Positions 1 to 7,362 are shown, counted from the first letter of the stretch. The stretch: 8,959 nucleotides of DNA from Streptococcaceae bacterium (GCA_031270215.1 JAISYB010000159.1:1-8959); one strand, 5' to 3'. Notes: generated by a model from the sequence alone, not told the origin. Translations and numbers: made by a program.

Positions 1-1685
1 ATCGTTCTGTCCAAGAGCGTCGAGATATTCTGGATATCACCAATGTCTTATATCCAGATGATTCAAGCTATCAAGGTCGTCAATTACGCTTAATACAGGA
101 ATATTTCTTTGTTTCTGCCGGCTTGCAGACGATTGTTAAACACTATCTAAAGCAAGGACTGCCACTTGAAAAATTCCATGAAAAGATTGCCGTACATATC
201 AACGACACTCACCCAGCACTTGCGGTAACTGAGCTGATGCGCTTATTAGTTGATGAGCATGAGGTCGGCTGGAATAAGGCGTGGGAAATTACTGTCAAAA
301 CGATGAGTTATACGAACCATACGATTTTGCAGGAAGCCTTGGAAAAATGGCCGATTGATATGATTGCCCATGTTGTGCCACGGATTTATCAAATTATCAT
401 TGAAATTGATGATCGCTTTGTCAAGGATTGGCAGGGAAAAATCGAAGATAATCTGATTTGGCGAACAAAAATTATCCAAGATGATCAAGTGCATATGGCA
501 AATCTAGCAATTATTGGTTCTCATTCGGTTAATGGTGTGGCGAAAATTCATTCACAATTGCTAAAAGATGTTGTCCTAAATGATTTCTATCAGCTTTATC
601 CTGAGCGTTTTAATAATAAGACCAATGGGATTGCATTAAGACGCTGGTTGCAATTAGCTAATAGCGAGCTGTCAGCACTTTTGGATGAAACAATCGGCAA
701 TACTTGGCGTTTTGACCATCATCAGCTGAAAAAGCTACTAGATCATCAAGATGATACCCGTCTGTTGCTCGCATTACGCGAAGTAAAATATAAAAACAAG
801 GTACGTTTAGCAAAATACATCAAAGAAACACAGAATGTAACAGTCAATCCAGAGGCAATTTTTGATGTTCAAATTAAACGACTACATGCTTATAAACGTC
901 AGCTGTTAAATTTGCTACACATCATTAAGCTGTATCAGGATTTAAAGGCAGATCCGGATTTGGCGATTGAACCAAGAGTTTTCATTTTTGGCGCAAAGGC
1001 TGCACCAAGCTATTATTTTGCCAAATCAGTCATCAAAGTCATCAATGAGGTTGCAAAATTAGTCAATAATGACCCAGACATCAAAAATAAACTCAAGGTA
1101 GTTTTCCTTGAAAATTACAATGTCACACTTGCAGAATTAATTATTCCGGCAGCAGACGTCAGCGAACAAATTTCGCTCGCTTCAAAGGAAGCCTCAGGAA
1201 CCTCAAACATGAAGCTAATGGCAAATGGTGCGATCACCATTGCAACACTTGATGGTGCAAATATTGAAATTAAAGATGCAGTCGGCGAGGAGCATATCAT
1301 CATTTTTGGTCTGACTAAAGACGAGGTTTATCAACAGTATCGTGAGCAAAACTATCACAGCTGGTCAGTTTATAATGACAATCCGGATATCAAACGAGTT
1401 GTTGATGCATTGATTGATGGTACGATTCCAAATATTCAAAGAGAGGGGTATGAAATCTACGATTCATTGATTAAATATAACGATGAATACTTTGTTTTAC
1501 TCGACTTCTTGCCATATGTTGTAGCGCAGGAGAAGGTCAATGATCTCTACCAAGACGAGAAGGCTTGGCAAAAATCCAGCTTAATCAATATTGCAAATGG
1601 CGGAGAATTTTCATCTGATGATACAGTTAAAGAATATGCTGAGGAAATTTGGGGAATTGAGCCGGGTGCTAAAACAAGATGGTAA
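1..1685 (+). CDS. glgP: Glycogen phosphorylase, 5'-truncated by the window edge
   Basis: Releases glucose-1-phosphate from the non-reducing ends of glycogen or maltodextrin using phosphate and PLP (GT35 family, cytoplasmic). The reading frame is open from base 3 to the TAA at 1683-1685, giving 560 residues; the family is usually about 750-800, so roughly 200 N-terminal residues lie outside the window. The frame before the TTG at 123 already reads as phosphorylase (QEYFFVSAGLQ), so 123 is not the start. Visible family motifs are HINDTHP near in-window residue 65, KRLHAYKRQ near 292, and the PLP site EASGTSNMK, whose lysine codon is 1212-1214. The sequence ends at the usual place after the C-terminal domain and nothing looks broken. 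It is probably the last gene of a glg operon, since a terminator follows 88 bases later. The family identity is certain; whether the natural substrate is glycogen or maltodextrin cannot be read from the sequence. Confidence 0.95.
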   Translation, partial: RSVQERRDILDITNVLYPDDSSYQGRQLRLIQEYFFVSAGLQTIVKHYLKQGLPLEKFHEKIAVHINDTHPALAVTELMRLLVDEHEVGWNKAWEITVKTMSYTNHTILQEALEKWPIDMIAHVVPRIYQIIIEIDDRFVKDWQGKIEDNLIWRTKIIQDDQVHMANLAIIGSHSVNGVAKIHSQLLKDVVLNDFYQLYPERFNNKTNGIALRRWLQLANSELSALLDETIGNTWRFDHHQLKKLLDHQDDTRLLLALREVKYKNKVRLAKYIKETQNVTVNPEAIFDVQIKRLHAYKRQLLNLLHIIKLYQDLKADPDLAIEPRVFIFGAKAAPSYYFAKSVIKVINEVAKLVNNDPDIKNKLKVVFLENYNVTLAELIIPAADVSEQISLASKEASGTSNMKLMANGAITIATLDGANIEIKDAVGEEHIIIFGLTKDEVYQQYREQNYHSWSVYNDNPDIKRVVDALIDGTIPNIQREGYEIYDSLIKYNDEYFVLLDFLPYVVAQEKVNDLYQDEKAWQKSSLINIANGGEFSSDDTVKEYAEEIWGIEPGAKTRW

Positions 1686-1772
1686 AAACTACTGTGCCGT
1701 TATAAATGGTATAAATTGCTGTTATATAACTTGGCAAGAGATAGTTAGACCATAGATTTACGGTTACAGTTT

Positions 1773-1812
1773 GGCTCTTAGCGTTATTTGAGATAACGTT
1801 AAGGGTCTTTTT
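1773..1812 (+). terminator. Intrinsic terminator of glgP
   Basis: The arms 1773-1787 and 1793-1807 pair over 15 positions, three of them G-U, around a 5-base loop (1788-1792). Five T residues follow at 1808-1812. The position 88 bases after the glgP stop and ahead of the next promoter fits the end of the glg transcript. Confidence 0.88.
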
Positions 1813-1939
1813 ATATAGTAAGCGGAAGTTATTGTCGAAGTAGATAGAAATATAAGTCACACGTCCGTATAGTCGGCTGATGAATACCGTTTGCAGAGTA
1901 CGGATAATTTGATTTAGAGCAAAAGTAAACGATCCCGCC

Positions 1940-1968
1940 TTGCTCTTGGCCGTATTTTCTCGTATACT
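1940..1968 (+). promoter_or_regulatory. Sigma-A-type promoter of the lipoprotein gene
   Basis: TTGCTC (1940-1945) and TATACT (1963-1968) are separated by exactly 17 bases. Expected transcription starts near 1975, leaving a leader of about 25 bases before the ATG at 2001. The -35 hexamer is the right arm of a 7-base inverted repeat (AGAGCAA/TTGCTCT), so a repressor site here is possible but not shown. Confidence 0.75.
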
Positions 1969-2000
1969 AAGAGTTGAAATAACGATGATAGGAGCTTGAT

Positions 2001-2969
2001 ATGAAAAAAGGATTAATTGCATTGTTGGGAATAAGCTTATTGATTTTAGGCGGCTGTAGTAGTGGCAAGGATAAACCGAAGGATACATCAAAGGAAGCAA
2101 CGATTGGTGTATTGCAAATGTTAAAACACGGGTCGCTTGACGCTTCTTATAAAGGTTTTTTAGCCGGACTTAAGGAAAATGGCTACGAGGTTGGTAAAAA
2201 TCTCGAAATAGATTATCAGGTCGGTACAGGGGCGCAGGATAGTTTAAAGAGTATGAGCGAAACGCTAGTTAAAAAGCAACCGGATTTGCTATTAGGAATT
2301 GCAACACCGGCGGCGATTTCTCTCCTCAACGAAACGACAGAGATTCCGATTGTCATCACAGCTGTGACTGACCCTGTCACTTCAAAGCTAGCTAAAAGTG
2401 AGGATAAGCCCGGTGGTAATGTAACTGGAACGACAGATATGGTGCCGATTGAAAAGCAGATTGATTTATTGTTAAGCATTAAGGATAATATCAAAACGGT
2501 CGGAATTGCTTATAATGCTGGCGAGGGAAATTCTAAAATCCAAGCGGATTTAGCAATAAAAGCGTTGAAAAAGAAAGGTGTAGAAGCCAAGGTTTTGACA
2601 GCTAACTCAACAAATGACGTACAATCAGTTGTTACAAGCTTGGCAAAGAATACTGATGCCATCTATATTCCAACAGATAATACTTTTGCAACTGCCGCAC
2701 CGATTGTTGGTGAGGTTGCCAAGGAATATAAGATTCCGGTAGTTGCAGGATCTGCGGAGCAGGTAGAAGCCGGCGCTTTAGCGACTTACGGTATTGACTA
2801 TACTTCTCTTGGTAAACAAACAGGAGAAATGGCAGCTAAAATTTTAAAAGGTGAAGCTAAAGCCGCAACATTTCCGATTGAAACCGCCAAGGATTTGAAA
2901 TTAATTGTTAATCAAAAAATGGCAAAAGCGCTAGGGATTGACCCTGAAAGTATCAAAGTACCGAATTAA
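2001..2969 (+). CDS. ABC transporter substrate-binding lipoprotein, TrpX-like (COG2984 type)
   Basis: Predicted surface lipoprotein that binds a small ligand and delivers it to an ABC permease. The 322-residue product starts with a lipoprotein signal: basic MKKG, a hydrophobic stretch at about 5-16, and lipobox LGGC with Cys19 as the lipidated residue, followed by a polar linker. The mature part reads as a two-lobe periplasmic-binding fold of the PF04392/TrpX family; the TAVTDPV...PGGNVTGTTD segment is typical. The ATG at 2001 has AGGAG at 1990-1994, six bases upstream. Members are often annotated as tryptophan/tyrosine uptake proteins and normally precede a permease and an ATPase gene. Here a terminator follows within 50 bases and mraZ comes next, so the protein must use components encoded elsewhere or act alone. 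The family call is firm; the ligand is unknown, because similar proteins bind different compounds. Confidence 0.85.
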   Translation: MKKGLIALLGISLLILGGCSSGKDKPKDTSKEATIGVLQMLKHGSLDASYKGFLAGLKENGYEVGKNLEIDYQVGTGAQDSLKSMSETLVKKQPDLLLGIATPAAISLLNETTEIPIVITAVTDPVTSKLAKSEDKPGGNVTGTTDMVPIEKQIDLLLSIKDNIKTVGIAYNAGEGNSKIQADLAIKALKKKGVEAKVLTANSTNDVQSVVTSLAKNTDAIYIPTDNTFATAAPIVGEVAKEYKIPVVAGSAEQVEAGALATYGIDYTSLGKQTGEMAAKILKGEAKAATFPIETAKDLKLIVNQKMAKALGIDPESIKVPN

Positions 2970-3015
2970 AATTAAATTCTCTGCCCATTCAGGTAAAGAA
3001 GTTACAACTCCAAAA

Positions 3016-3046
3016 AATTCAGCCAGAAATTAGGCTGGATTTTTTT
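3016..3046 (+). terminator. Intrinsic terminator of the lipoprotein gene
   Basis: The arms 3016-3024 (AATTCAGCC) and 3033-3041 (GGCTGGATT) pair over nine positions with one G-U, around an 8-base loop. T residues run from 3040 to 3046. An A-run precedes the left arm (3012-3017), so the structure could also stop transcription on the other strand, although no convergent gene is seen. Confidence 0.9.
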
Positions 3047-3059
3047 GTATCGTTATTTT

Positions 3060-3088
3060 TTAACACATCTTAATACATCAATTATTAT
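3060..3088 (+). promoter_or_regulatory. Candidate sigma-A promoter for the mra cluster
   Basis: TTAACA (3060-3065, five of six matches to consensus) and TATTAT (3083-3088, five of six) are separated by 17 bases, just downstream of the preceding terminator. It would start transcripts near 3095 and give mraZ a long leader of about 214 bases. The region is AT-rich, so a chance match is possible. The position of the GTGG repeats suggests there may be a second promoter closer to mraZ. Confidence 0.5.
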
Positions 3089-3196
3089 CTGAACTTTTTA
3101 ACATCAGTTTACAGCTATTTCTCCGTTTTCTTTCCTTTTTAGCGTAGCCATATTCTCTATATTAAGGGGGAATCAAATAAGCTTTTAATCAAAGTG

Positions 3197-3228
3197 TTTC
3201 AAAAAATCTTAGAGATTGAAATTTTTTT
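3197..3228 (+). other. Weak U-tailed hairpin in the mraZ leader
   Basis: AATCT (3205-3209) pairs with AGATT (3213-3217) around a 3-base loop. TTTC (3197-3200) can pair with GAAA (3218-3221) across a four-A bulge, and seven T residues follow (3222-3228). It has the layout of an intrinsic terminator or attenuator but is AT-only in much of the stem and therefore weak. The A- and T-tracts could instead be bent or UP-element-like DNA upstream of the repeats. Confidence 0.25.
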
Positions 3229-3237
3229 ATCTTTATA

Positions 3238-3263
3238 GTGGAGTAAAGTGGAGGAATGTGGTA
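3238..3263 (+). promoter_or_regulatory. MraZ-binding direct repeats (three GTGG boxes, 10-base period)
   Basis: GTGGAG at 3238-3243, GTGGAG at 3248-3253 and GTGGTA at 3258-3263 recur at exactly one DNA turn, 46-71 bases before the mraZ ATG. Upstream GTGG/TGGG-type repeats with about 10-base period are the known binding sites of MraZ, a ring-forming AbrB-like protein, so this is very probably the autoregulatory site of the cluster. A further GTGGTA lies at 3279-3284, 21 bases after the third. TATATT (3265-3270) and TATTAT (3273-3278) just downstream could serve as -10 elements, but no good -35 is correctly spaced from either. Confidence 0.85.
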
Positions 3264-3293
3264 ATATATTGTTATTATGTGGTAGAAATTGAT

Positions 3294-3299
3294 GGGAGG
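3294..3299 (+). promoter_or_regulatory. Ribosome binding site fixing the mraZ start
   Basis: GGGAGG lies nine bases before the ATG at 3309. The frame is open further upstream, to a TTG at 3216, but that extension has no ribosome binding site and would translate the regulatory repeats. The site therefore decides for 3309. Confidence 0.85.
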
Positions 3300-3308
3300 C
3301 GATTAATC

Positions 3309-3728
3309 ATGTTTATGGGTGAATACAAGCATAGTATTGATACTAAAGGTCGTCTGATTGTCCCATCAAGGTTTCGAGATGGTTTAGCCAATCGATTTAT
3401 CATTACCAGAGGCTTAGATGGCTGTTTGGCTGGCTATTCCATGGAAGAATGGGAAAAGATGGAAACAAAGATTGAGGAATTACCTTTTTCTAAAAAACAA
3501 TCTCGCAATTTCATTCGCTTTTTCTATTCGGCAGCAACAGAATGTGAAATAGATAAGCAAGGTAGGGTTAATATTCCATCAACATTAAGAGAATATGCTG
3601 GCTTAGTTAAAGAGTGTGTCGTTATCGGAGCTTCCAAACACATTGAAGTTTGGGACAAGGAGAAATGGGAAACATTACAAGATAGCTTTAGTGATTTAGA
3701 AGAAACAATGATGGACTTTGGTTTTTAA
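3309..3728 (+). CDS. mraZ: Transcriptional regulator MraZ
   Basis: DNA-binding regulator of the division and cell-wall (dcw) cluster. It acts on its own upstream repeats and is known as a repressor in some bacteria and an activator in others. The product from ATG 3309 has 139 residues, close to the family's usual 140-150, and begins with the hallmark MFMGEYKHSIDTKGR. Two SpoVT/AbrB-like halves are visible: the first around residues 5-50 with D11xxxR15, the second around 78-120 with D82xxxR86 in DKQGRVNIP. These DxxxR motifs are the conserved DNA-contact signature. It is the first gene of the cluster; rsmH starts 26 bases after its stop. The three GTGG repeats just upstream make autoregulation very likely. 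A longer start at 3216 was rejected. Both halves are intact. Confidence 0.96.
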   Translation: MFMGEYKHSIDTKGRLIVPSRFRDGLANRFIITRGLDGCLAGYSMEEWEKMETKIEELPFSKKQSRNFIRFFYSAATECEIDKQGRVNIPSTLREYAGLVKECVVIGASKHIEVWDKEKWETLQDSFSDLEETMMDFGF

Positions 3729-3738
3729 AAATATTGTA

Positions 3739-3754
3739 TAGATAGGAGTTTGCA
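3739..3754 (+). promoter_or_regulatory. Ribosome binding site for the GTG start of rsmH
   Basis: AGGAG at 3744-3748 lies six bases before the GTG at 3755. The 12-base string TAGATAGGAGTT (3739-3750) is identical to the one before the TTG start of mraY, with the same four-base distance to the start codon. Confidence 0.8.
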
Positions 3755-4708
3755 GTGGGTGAATTTAAACATGAAACAGTACTATTAGAAGAAACAGTTA
3801 ATTCACTCAATGTGAAAGCTGACGGCATTTATGTTGATTGTACATTGGGAGGGGCTGGTCATAGCGAGTATTTGCTCAGTAAGCTCAATGAAAAAGGTCA
3901 CCTCTATGCCTTTGATCAAGATCCTGTCGCGATTGAAAATGCTAAAGTACGTTTAAAAAAATATATTGATTTAAAGATGGTTACATTAGTGCAATCTAAT
4001 TTCAGTAAACTTAATGAAAAAATAACACAACTAGGGGTTACAGGTGTTGATGGTGTGGTGTATGATTTAGGAGTGTCTTCTCCGCAGCTTGATATTGCAC
4101 TACGTGGTTTTAGCTATCATCAGGATGGACCGCTTGATATGCGAATGGACAGCACAAGCTGTTTGACAGCTGAAATCGTTGTAAATACTTATCCATATCA
4201 AGACTTGGTTCGGATTTTTTATCGTTATGGTGAAGAGAAGTTTGCTAAGCAAATTGCCAGAAAAATCGAAGAAACTAGAGTTCATCAACGCATTAAAACA
4301 ACAACGGAACTAGTAGAGATTATTAAATTAGCTATTCCGCAAAAAGCAAGGCGAACTGGTGGACATCCTGCTAAAAGAATTTTTCAAGCTATCCGCATTG
4401 AAGTTAATCAGGAGCTGGATGCGATTGAAACATCTTTAGAGCAGGCGATAGAGCTGTTAAATCTCAATGGCCGTGTAAGTGTGATTACATTTCATTCGCT
4501 TGAGGATAGAATCGTTAAGAATATCTTTAAGGAATATAGTACAGTTTGGAACCTGCCACAAGGAATCCCTATCGTACCTGATGAGCTACAACCGATTTTA
4601 GAGTTAGTCAATCGAAAGCCGATTTTACCTAGCGAGCAGGAAGTAGCAGAAAATCGTCGTGCAAGAAGTGCAAAATTGCGAGTTGTTGAGAGAATAAGAA
4701 GGTGCTGA
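3755..4708 (+). CDS. rsmH: 16S rRNA (cytosine1402-N4)-methyltransferase RsmH
   Basis: Methylates N4 of C1402 in the decoding centre of 16S rRNA using S-adenosylmethionine; formerly called MraW. The product has 317 residues, normal for the family. The N-terminus reads GEFKHETVLLEE, followed by the SAM-binding loop VDCTLGGAGHSEYLL at about residues 27-41, an acidic strand end (AFDQDPVA), DGVVYDLGVSSPQLD, the inserted helical domain, KRIFQAIRIEVNQEL and the C-terminal VITFHSLEDRIVK. The GTG start is chosen because AGGAG lies six bases upstream and the first residues match the family. It lies 26 bases after mraZ, and ftsL begins five bases beyond its stop, so it is co-transcribed with both. The presence in a division cluster is conserved across bacteria although the function is ribosomal. 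No defect is seen. Confidence 0.96.
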   Translation: MGEFKHETVLLEETVNSLNVKADGIYVDCTLGGAGHSEYLLSKLNEKGHLYAFDQDPVAIENAKVRLKKYIDLKMVTLVQSNFSKLNEKITQLGVTGVDGVVYDLGVSSPQLDIALRGFSYHQDGPLDMRMDSTSCLTAEIVVNTYPYQDLVRIFYRYGEEKFAKQIARKIEETRVHQRIKTTTELVEIIKLAIPQKARRTGGHPAKRIFQAIRIEVNQELDAIETSLEQAIELLNLNGRVSVITFHSLEDRIVKNIFKEYSTVWNLPQGIPIVPDELQPILELVNRKPILPSEQEVAENRRARSAKLRVVERIRRC

Positions 4709-4713
4709 ACACT

Positions 4714-5085
4714 ATGGTAAATATAAAGGAAGAACAATTTAACCAAAATGATATCGTAGAACATGATAATCGGCATGAAAATGTCCAAAAAATCAAGGCG
4801 CATTTACCGAAGCTAAAGAAGGTAACCTTGCTTGAAAAGTGTTTTTACACAGCACTTATCATTACGGCAATAACACTTGCGGTGAGTAAAATCTACATCA
4901 GAAATTTAATTGAGTCTACGCAAACCGAGATTGGCATGGTACAATCATCAATAGATGAAAAAAATCAAAAGATTGAAGATTTAAAGCAACAGCAAAATGA
5001 ACTTTTACGCACCGACCGAGTGAAAGAGATTGCTGAAAAAGAAGGTCTAAAAACGACTGATAATAATTTTAGGAAGTTGGACTAA
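4714..5085 (+). CDS. ftsL: Cell division protein FtsL
   Basis: Small bitopic divisome protein that forms a complex with FtsB/DivIC and FtsQ/DivIB and supports septal peptidoglycan synthesis. From ATG 4714 the product has 123 residues: a polar, charged cytoplasmic tail (about 1-40), one membrane segment (about 43-61, FYTALIITAITLAV), then an outer helix rich in E, Q, K and I/L suited to a coiled coil (about 64-105). Sequence conservation in this family is low, so the call rests on architecture plus position between rsmH and pbpX. ATG 4714 is preferred because AAGGTG (4699-4704) lies nine bases upstream. An in-frame GTG at 4702 would add four residues and overlap rsmH by seven bases and has only a weak GAGAGA signal. 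Its TAA shares one base with the pbpX ATG, indicating translational coupling. Confidence 0.9.
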   Translation: MVNIKEEQFNQNDIVEHDNRHENVQKIKAHLPKLKKVTLLEKCFYTALIITAITLAVSKIYIRNLIESTQTEIGMVQSSIDEKNQKIEDLKQQQNELLRTDRVKEIAEKEGLKTTDNNFRKLD

Positions 5086-7334
5086 TGCGCTTAATAAATA
5101 GAATTATAAATCAAATTGAAAACAAAGGGAGCGACAACCCTATTTATAACCGTAAACGGATAGGGATGTCCCTTTTTTTCGTGACGGTTTTTATTTTGGG
5201 AATTTTTGTGATGAGATTTGCGATTATTATCTCAACTGGGAAGGTACAAAATGTTGATTTGAAAAAACAAGCAAATGACCGTTATTACGGCACAGTTGTC
5301 ACGCATGCCAAACGTGGGACGATATATGACCGATATGGTGAAGCGATTGCTGATGACGCAACGAGTTACTCGGTTATTGCCATTACTTCTTCAAGCTATA
5401 AGGGGATTGATCCAAAAACCAAGAAAGAAGTTAAGCTCTATGTCGAAGGCGAAAACTATAATAAAATTGCCGATATTTTAAATCAACGTCTAGGAATTGA
5501 TAAAACAACAGTTTTAGATACGCTTGAAAGCGGCAAAGAAAAGAAGCTTTATCAGGTTGAGTTCGGAGAAAAAGGGCGTAATATTTCTCTAACTACCAAA
5601 GAGGAAATAATCAAAGACTTGGATAATGCAGGTATTAAGGGTATCGAATTTGTTGACCATCCAGCACGACTTTATCCAAATGGGCAGTTTGCTTCGCATT
5701 TTATCGGTGTTTCGCAGCTCAAGGATGAGGACAATGAACAAAGCGGTTTAGTCGGAAGCTTCGGTCTTGAAGCTGCCTACAATAGTATTTTGAGTGGAAC
5801 AGACGGCATATCAATTTATCAGAAAACCCCTGCGGGTAATCCGGTTGCCAATACTTTTAAACAAAAGGTAAAAGTAAAGGACGGCGAGGATATTTACACA
5901 ACACTTGACAGTAGTCTACAGAATTATCTGGAAACCTTAATGGATCAAGTGCAGGAGGAGATGAATTCTAAATGGCTGACAGCCACTCTAATGACAGCCG
6001 ACACAGGCGAAATCTTAGCGACTAGTCAGCGCCCAACCTTTAATCCTGATACAGGTGATTATCCTGATGATCCTAATTTTCAATGGCGGAATCTTTTAAC
6101 CGAAGGTGATTATGAGCCGGGTTCAACGATTAAGGTCTTTACCACAGCTGCCGCACAAAATGAAGGAAAGTTCAATCCTAATGCAACTTATACAGCCGGT
6201 ACGATTAAGGTCGCCGATACAGAGATTAATGACTGGGATACCTTAAAAGGTTTGCGTACATTAACCTTTCAACAGGCACTTTCTAACTCGTCAAACGTTG
6301 GAATGGTGACCCTTGAGCAAATGATGGGAGATACCACTTGGCATAACTATCTACAGCGCTTTGGCTTTGGACAAACACCTAATAGCGGTTTGCTCAATGA
6401 ATACGCTGGTGCACTGCCGTCGGACAATGTCGTAGATACAGCAATGAGTGCTTACGGACAAGCAATTAGCGTTAGTCCGCTGCAAATGCTAAGAGCCTTT
6501 ACTGCCGTGAGTAATAACGGTAAAATGCTAGAACCACATTATGTTGCTAAGGTTGTTAATAATGATAATAAAACGGAGAAAATCAACGAACCGGAGGTAG
6601 TTGCTCAACCAATTACTGCTGATACAGCAGCCAAGACACGTGAATATCTCATTCAAGTCGGGACAGATCCTGACTGGGGAACGGCATATTCTCATACTAA
6701 AATGGCACCAATCTATGAAGCAGGCGGCGCAACAATTGCTGTTAAAACGGGATCAGCACAGATTGCCGGCGAGGGCGGCTACTTGGACATGCTGGAAGCG
6801 AGTAATTTACTTTACTCCGTTGTCATTATGGCGCCAAGTGATAATCCAAAATATGTCATGTATGTTACAATGAAGCAGCCAGAGCATTACACTGGGCTGG
6901 TGATGAGTGAGATTACTAATCCGCTCTTGGCAAGAGCAATGGCACAAGACGTGACATCAATCAGTGCTTCAGCTGATTATTCAATGGCACAGGTCGAGGT
7001 AGCCGATTATGTCGATGAGGATATCAATACTGCTGCAAGTGATGCCAGACGTGAAGTGCTACATCCGGTCATTATCGGTAACGGCTCAAAGGTCTTAGCA
7101 CAATCCATTCAAGCTAAAGCAAAGGTAGATCCAAACAGTAGACTCTTACTACTTAGTAGTGGAGATATGACAATGCCTGATGTGACTGATTGGACGAAGA
7201 AGGATTTACAGGCGTTTGAAAAGCTAACAGGCGTAAATGTCAAAATCGAAGGTAGCGGCAAGGCGGTCAGCCAGTCCATTGTCTACGGAAAAGCAATCAA
7301 TAAGGGTGATAAGCTTAGTGTCAGCTTGAGTTAG
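5085..7334 (+). CDS. pbpX: Penicillin-binding protein 2X (class B septal transpeptidase with PASTA repeats)
   Basis: Cross-links septal peptidoglycan outside the membrane and is a main beta-lactam target in streptococci. The 749-residue product has a short cytoplasmic tail, a membrane anchor (about 28-50) and the N-terminal class B motif RGTIYDRYG (77-85). The transpeptidase domain carries all three active-site motifs: STIK (nucleophile Ser347, Lys350), SSN (402-404) and KTG (554-556). Two PASTA repeats follow (about 634-693 and 694-749). Length and motif spacing are close to pneumococcal PBP2X (750 residues). The ATG at 5085 overlaps the ftsL stop by one base and has AGGAAG (5071-5076) eight bases upstream. 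It is the last gene of the mraZ-rsmH-ftsL-pbpX unit, since a strong terminator follows 28 bases later. STIK replaces pneumococcal STMK, a conservative change. No resistance phenotype can be inferred. Confidence 0.96.
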   Translation: MRLINRIINQIENKGSDNPIYNRKRIGMSLFFVTVFILGIFVMRFAIIISTGKVQNVDLKKQANDRYYGTVVTHAKRGTIYDRYGEAIADDATSYSVIAITSSSYKGIDPKTKKEVKLYVEGENYNKIADILNQRLGIDKTTVLDTLESGKEKKLYQVEFGEKGRNISLTTKEEIIKDLDNAGIKGIEFVDHPARLYPNGQFASHFIGVSQLKDEDNEQSGLVGSFGLEAAYNSILSGTDGISIYQKTPAGNPVANTFKQKVKVKDGEDIYTTLDSSLQNYLETLMDQVQEEMNSKWLTATLMTADTGEILATSQRPTFNPDTGDYPDDPNFQWRNLLTEGDYEPGSTIKVFTTAAAQNEGKFNPNATYTAGTIKVADTEINDWDTLKGLRTLTFQQALSNSSNVGMVTLEQMMGDTTWHNYLQRFGFGQTPNSGLLNEYAGALPSDNVVDTAMSAYGQAISVSPLQMLRAFTAVSNNGKMLEPHYVAKVVNNDNKTEKINEPEVVAQPITADTAAKTREYLIQVGTDPDWGTAYSHTKMAPIYEAGGATIAVKTGSAQIAGEGGYLDMLEASNLLYSVVIMAPSDNPKYVMYVTMKQPEHYTGLVMSEITNPLLARAMAQDVTSISASADYSMAQVEVADYVDEDINTAASDARREVLHPVIIGNGSKVLAQSIQAKAKVDPNSRLLLLSSGDMTMPDVTDWTKKDLQAFEKLTGVNVKIEGSGKAVSQSIVYGKAINKGDKLSVSLS

Positions 7335-7362
7335 ACAAATAAGCAATTTTCATCATTTTCGG

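Larger units (their letters stand above)
1686..2000 (+). other. Intergenic region glgP to lipoprotein gene
   Basis: This 315-base gap holds the glgP terminator, then the promoter and ribosome binding site of the next gene. Between them (1813-1939) I find no gene. There are two inverted repeats: TCCGTA 1864-1869 with TACGGA 1899-1904 (extendable by a wobble pair at each end), and AGAGCAA 1916-1922 with TTGCTCT 1940-1946, the second covering the -35 hexamer. There is no T-box core or other riboswitch signature I recognise. An open frame on the minus strand across the gap has no ribosome binding site and runs through terminator, promoter and the neighbouring gene. Confidence 0.6.
2970..3308 (+). 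other. Intergenic region and leader of the mra cluster
   Basis: This 339-base gap holds the lipoprotein-gene terminator (3016-3046), a candidate promoter (3060-3088), a second weaker -10-like TATATT at 3158-3163 with only a poor -35 (TTTTTA 3136-3141), a weak U-tailed hairpin (3197-3228), the GTGG repeats (3238-3263, with a further copy at 3279-3284) and the mraZ ribosome binding site. I see no small gene with a start codon suitably spaced from a ribosome binding site; the AAGGGGG at 3164-3170 has no start codon in range. Confidence 0.6.

Noticed and set aside
123..125. TTG at 123 as the start of glgP
   Set aside because: The frame is open back to base 3 and already encodes conserved phosphorylase sequence before 123, so the gene is cut by the window edge.
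1813..1999. Possible T-box or other riboswitch ahead of the TrpX-like gene
   Set aside because: No T-box core sequence or conserved stem series is present, and the promoter leaves only about 25 bases of leader.
1669..2100. 143-codon open frame on the minus strand covering the glgP-lipoprotein gap
   Set aside because: No ribosome binding site, runs through a terminator, a good + strand promoter and the start of a real gene, and its translation resembles no family I know.
3216..3308. 31-codon N-terminal extension of mraZ from a TTG at 3216
   Set aside because: It would translate the MraZ boxes, has no ribosome binding site, and the family N-terminus begins at ATG 3309 behind GGGAGG.
4702..4713. 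GTG at 4702 as the ftsL start
   Set aside because: ATG 4714 has the better-placed AAGGTG ribosome binding site; the GTG would overlap rsmH with only a weak GAGAGA upstream. The difference is four residues and not fully settled.
5275..5481. Alternative-frame ORFs inside pbpX (also 6601-6873) and minus-strand ORFs inside glgP, rsmH and the lipoprotein gene
   Set aside because: They lie wholly within or largely over well-supported genes in other frames, without initiation signals or family features.
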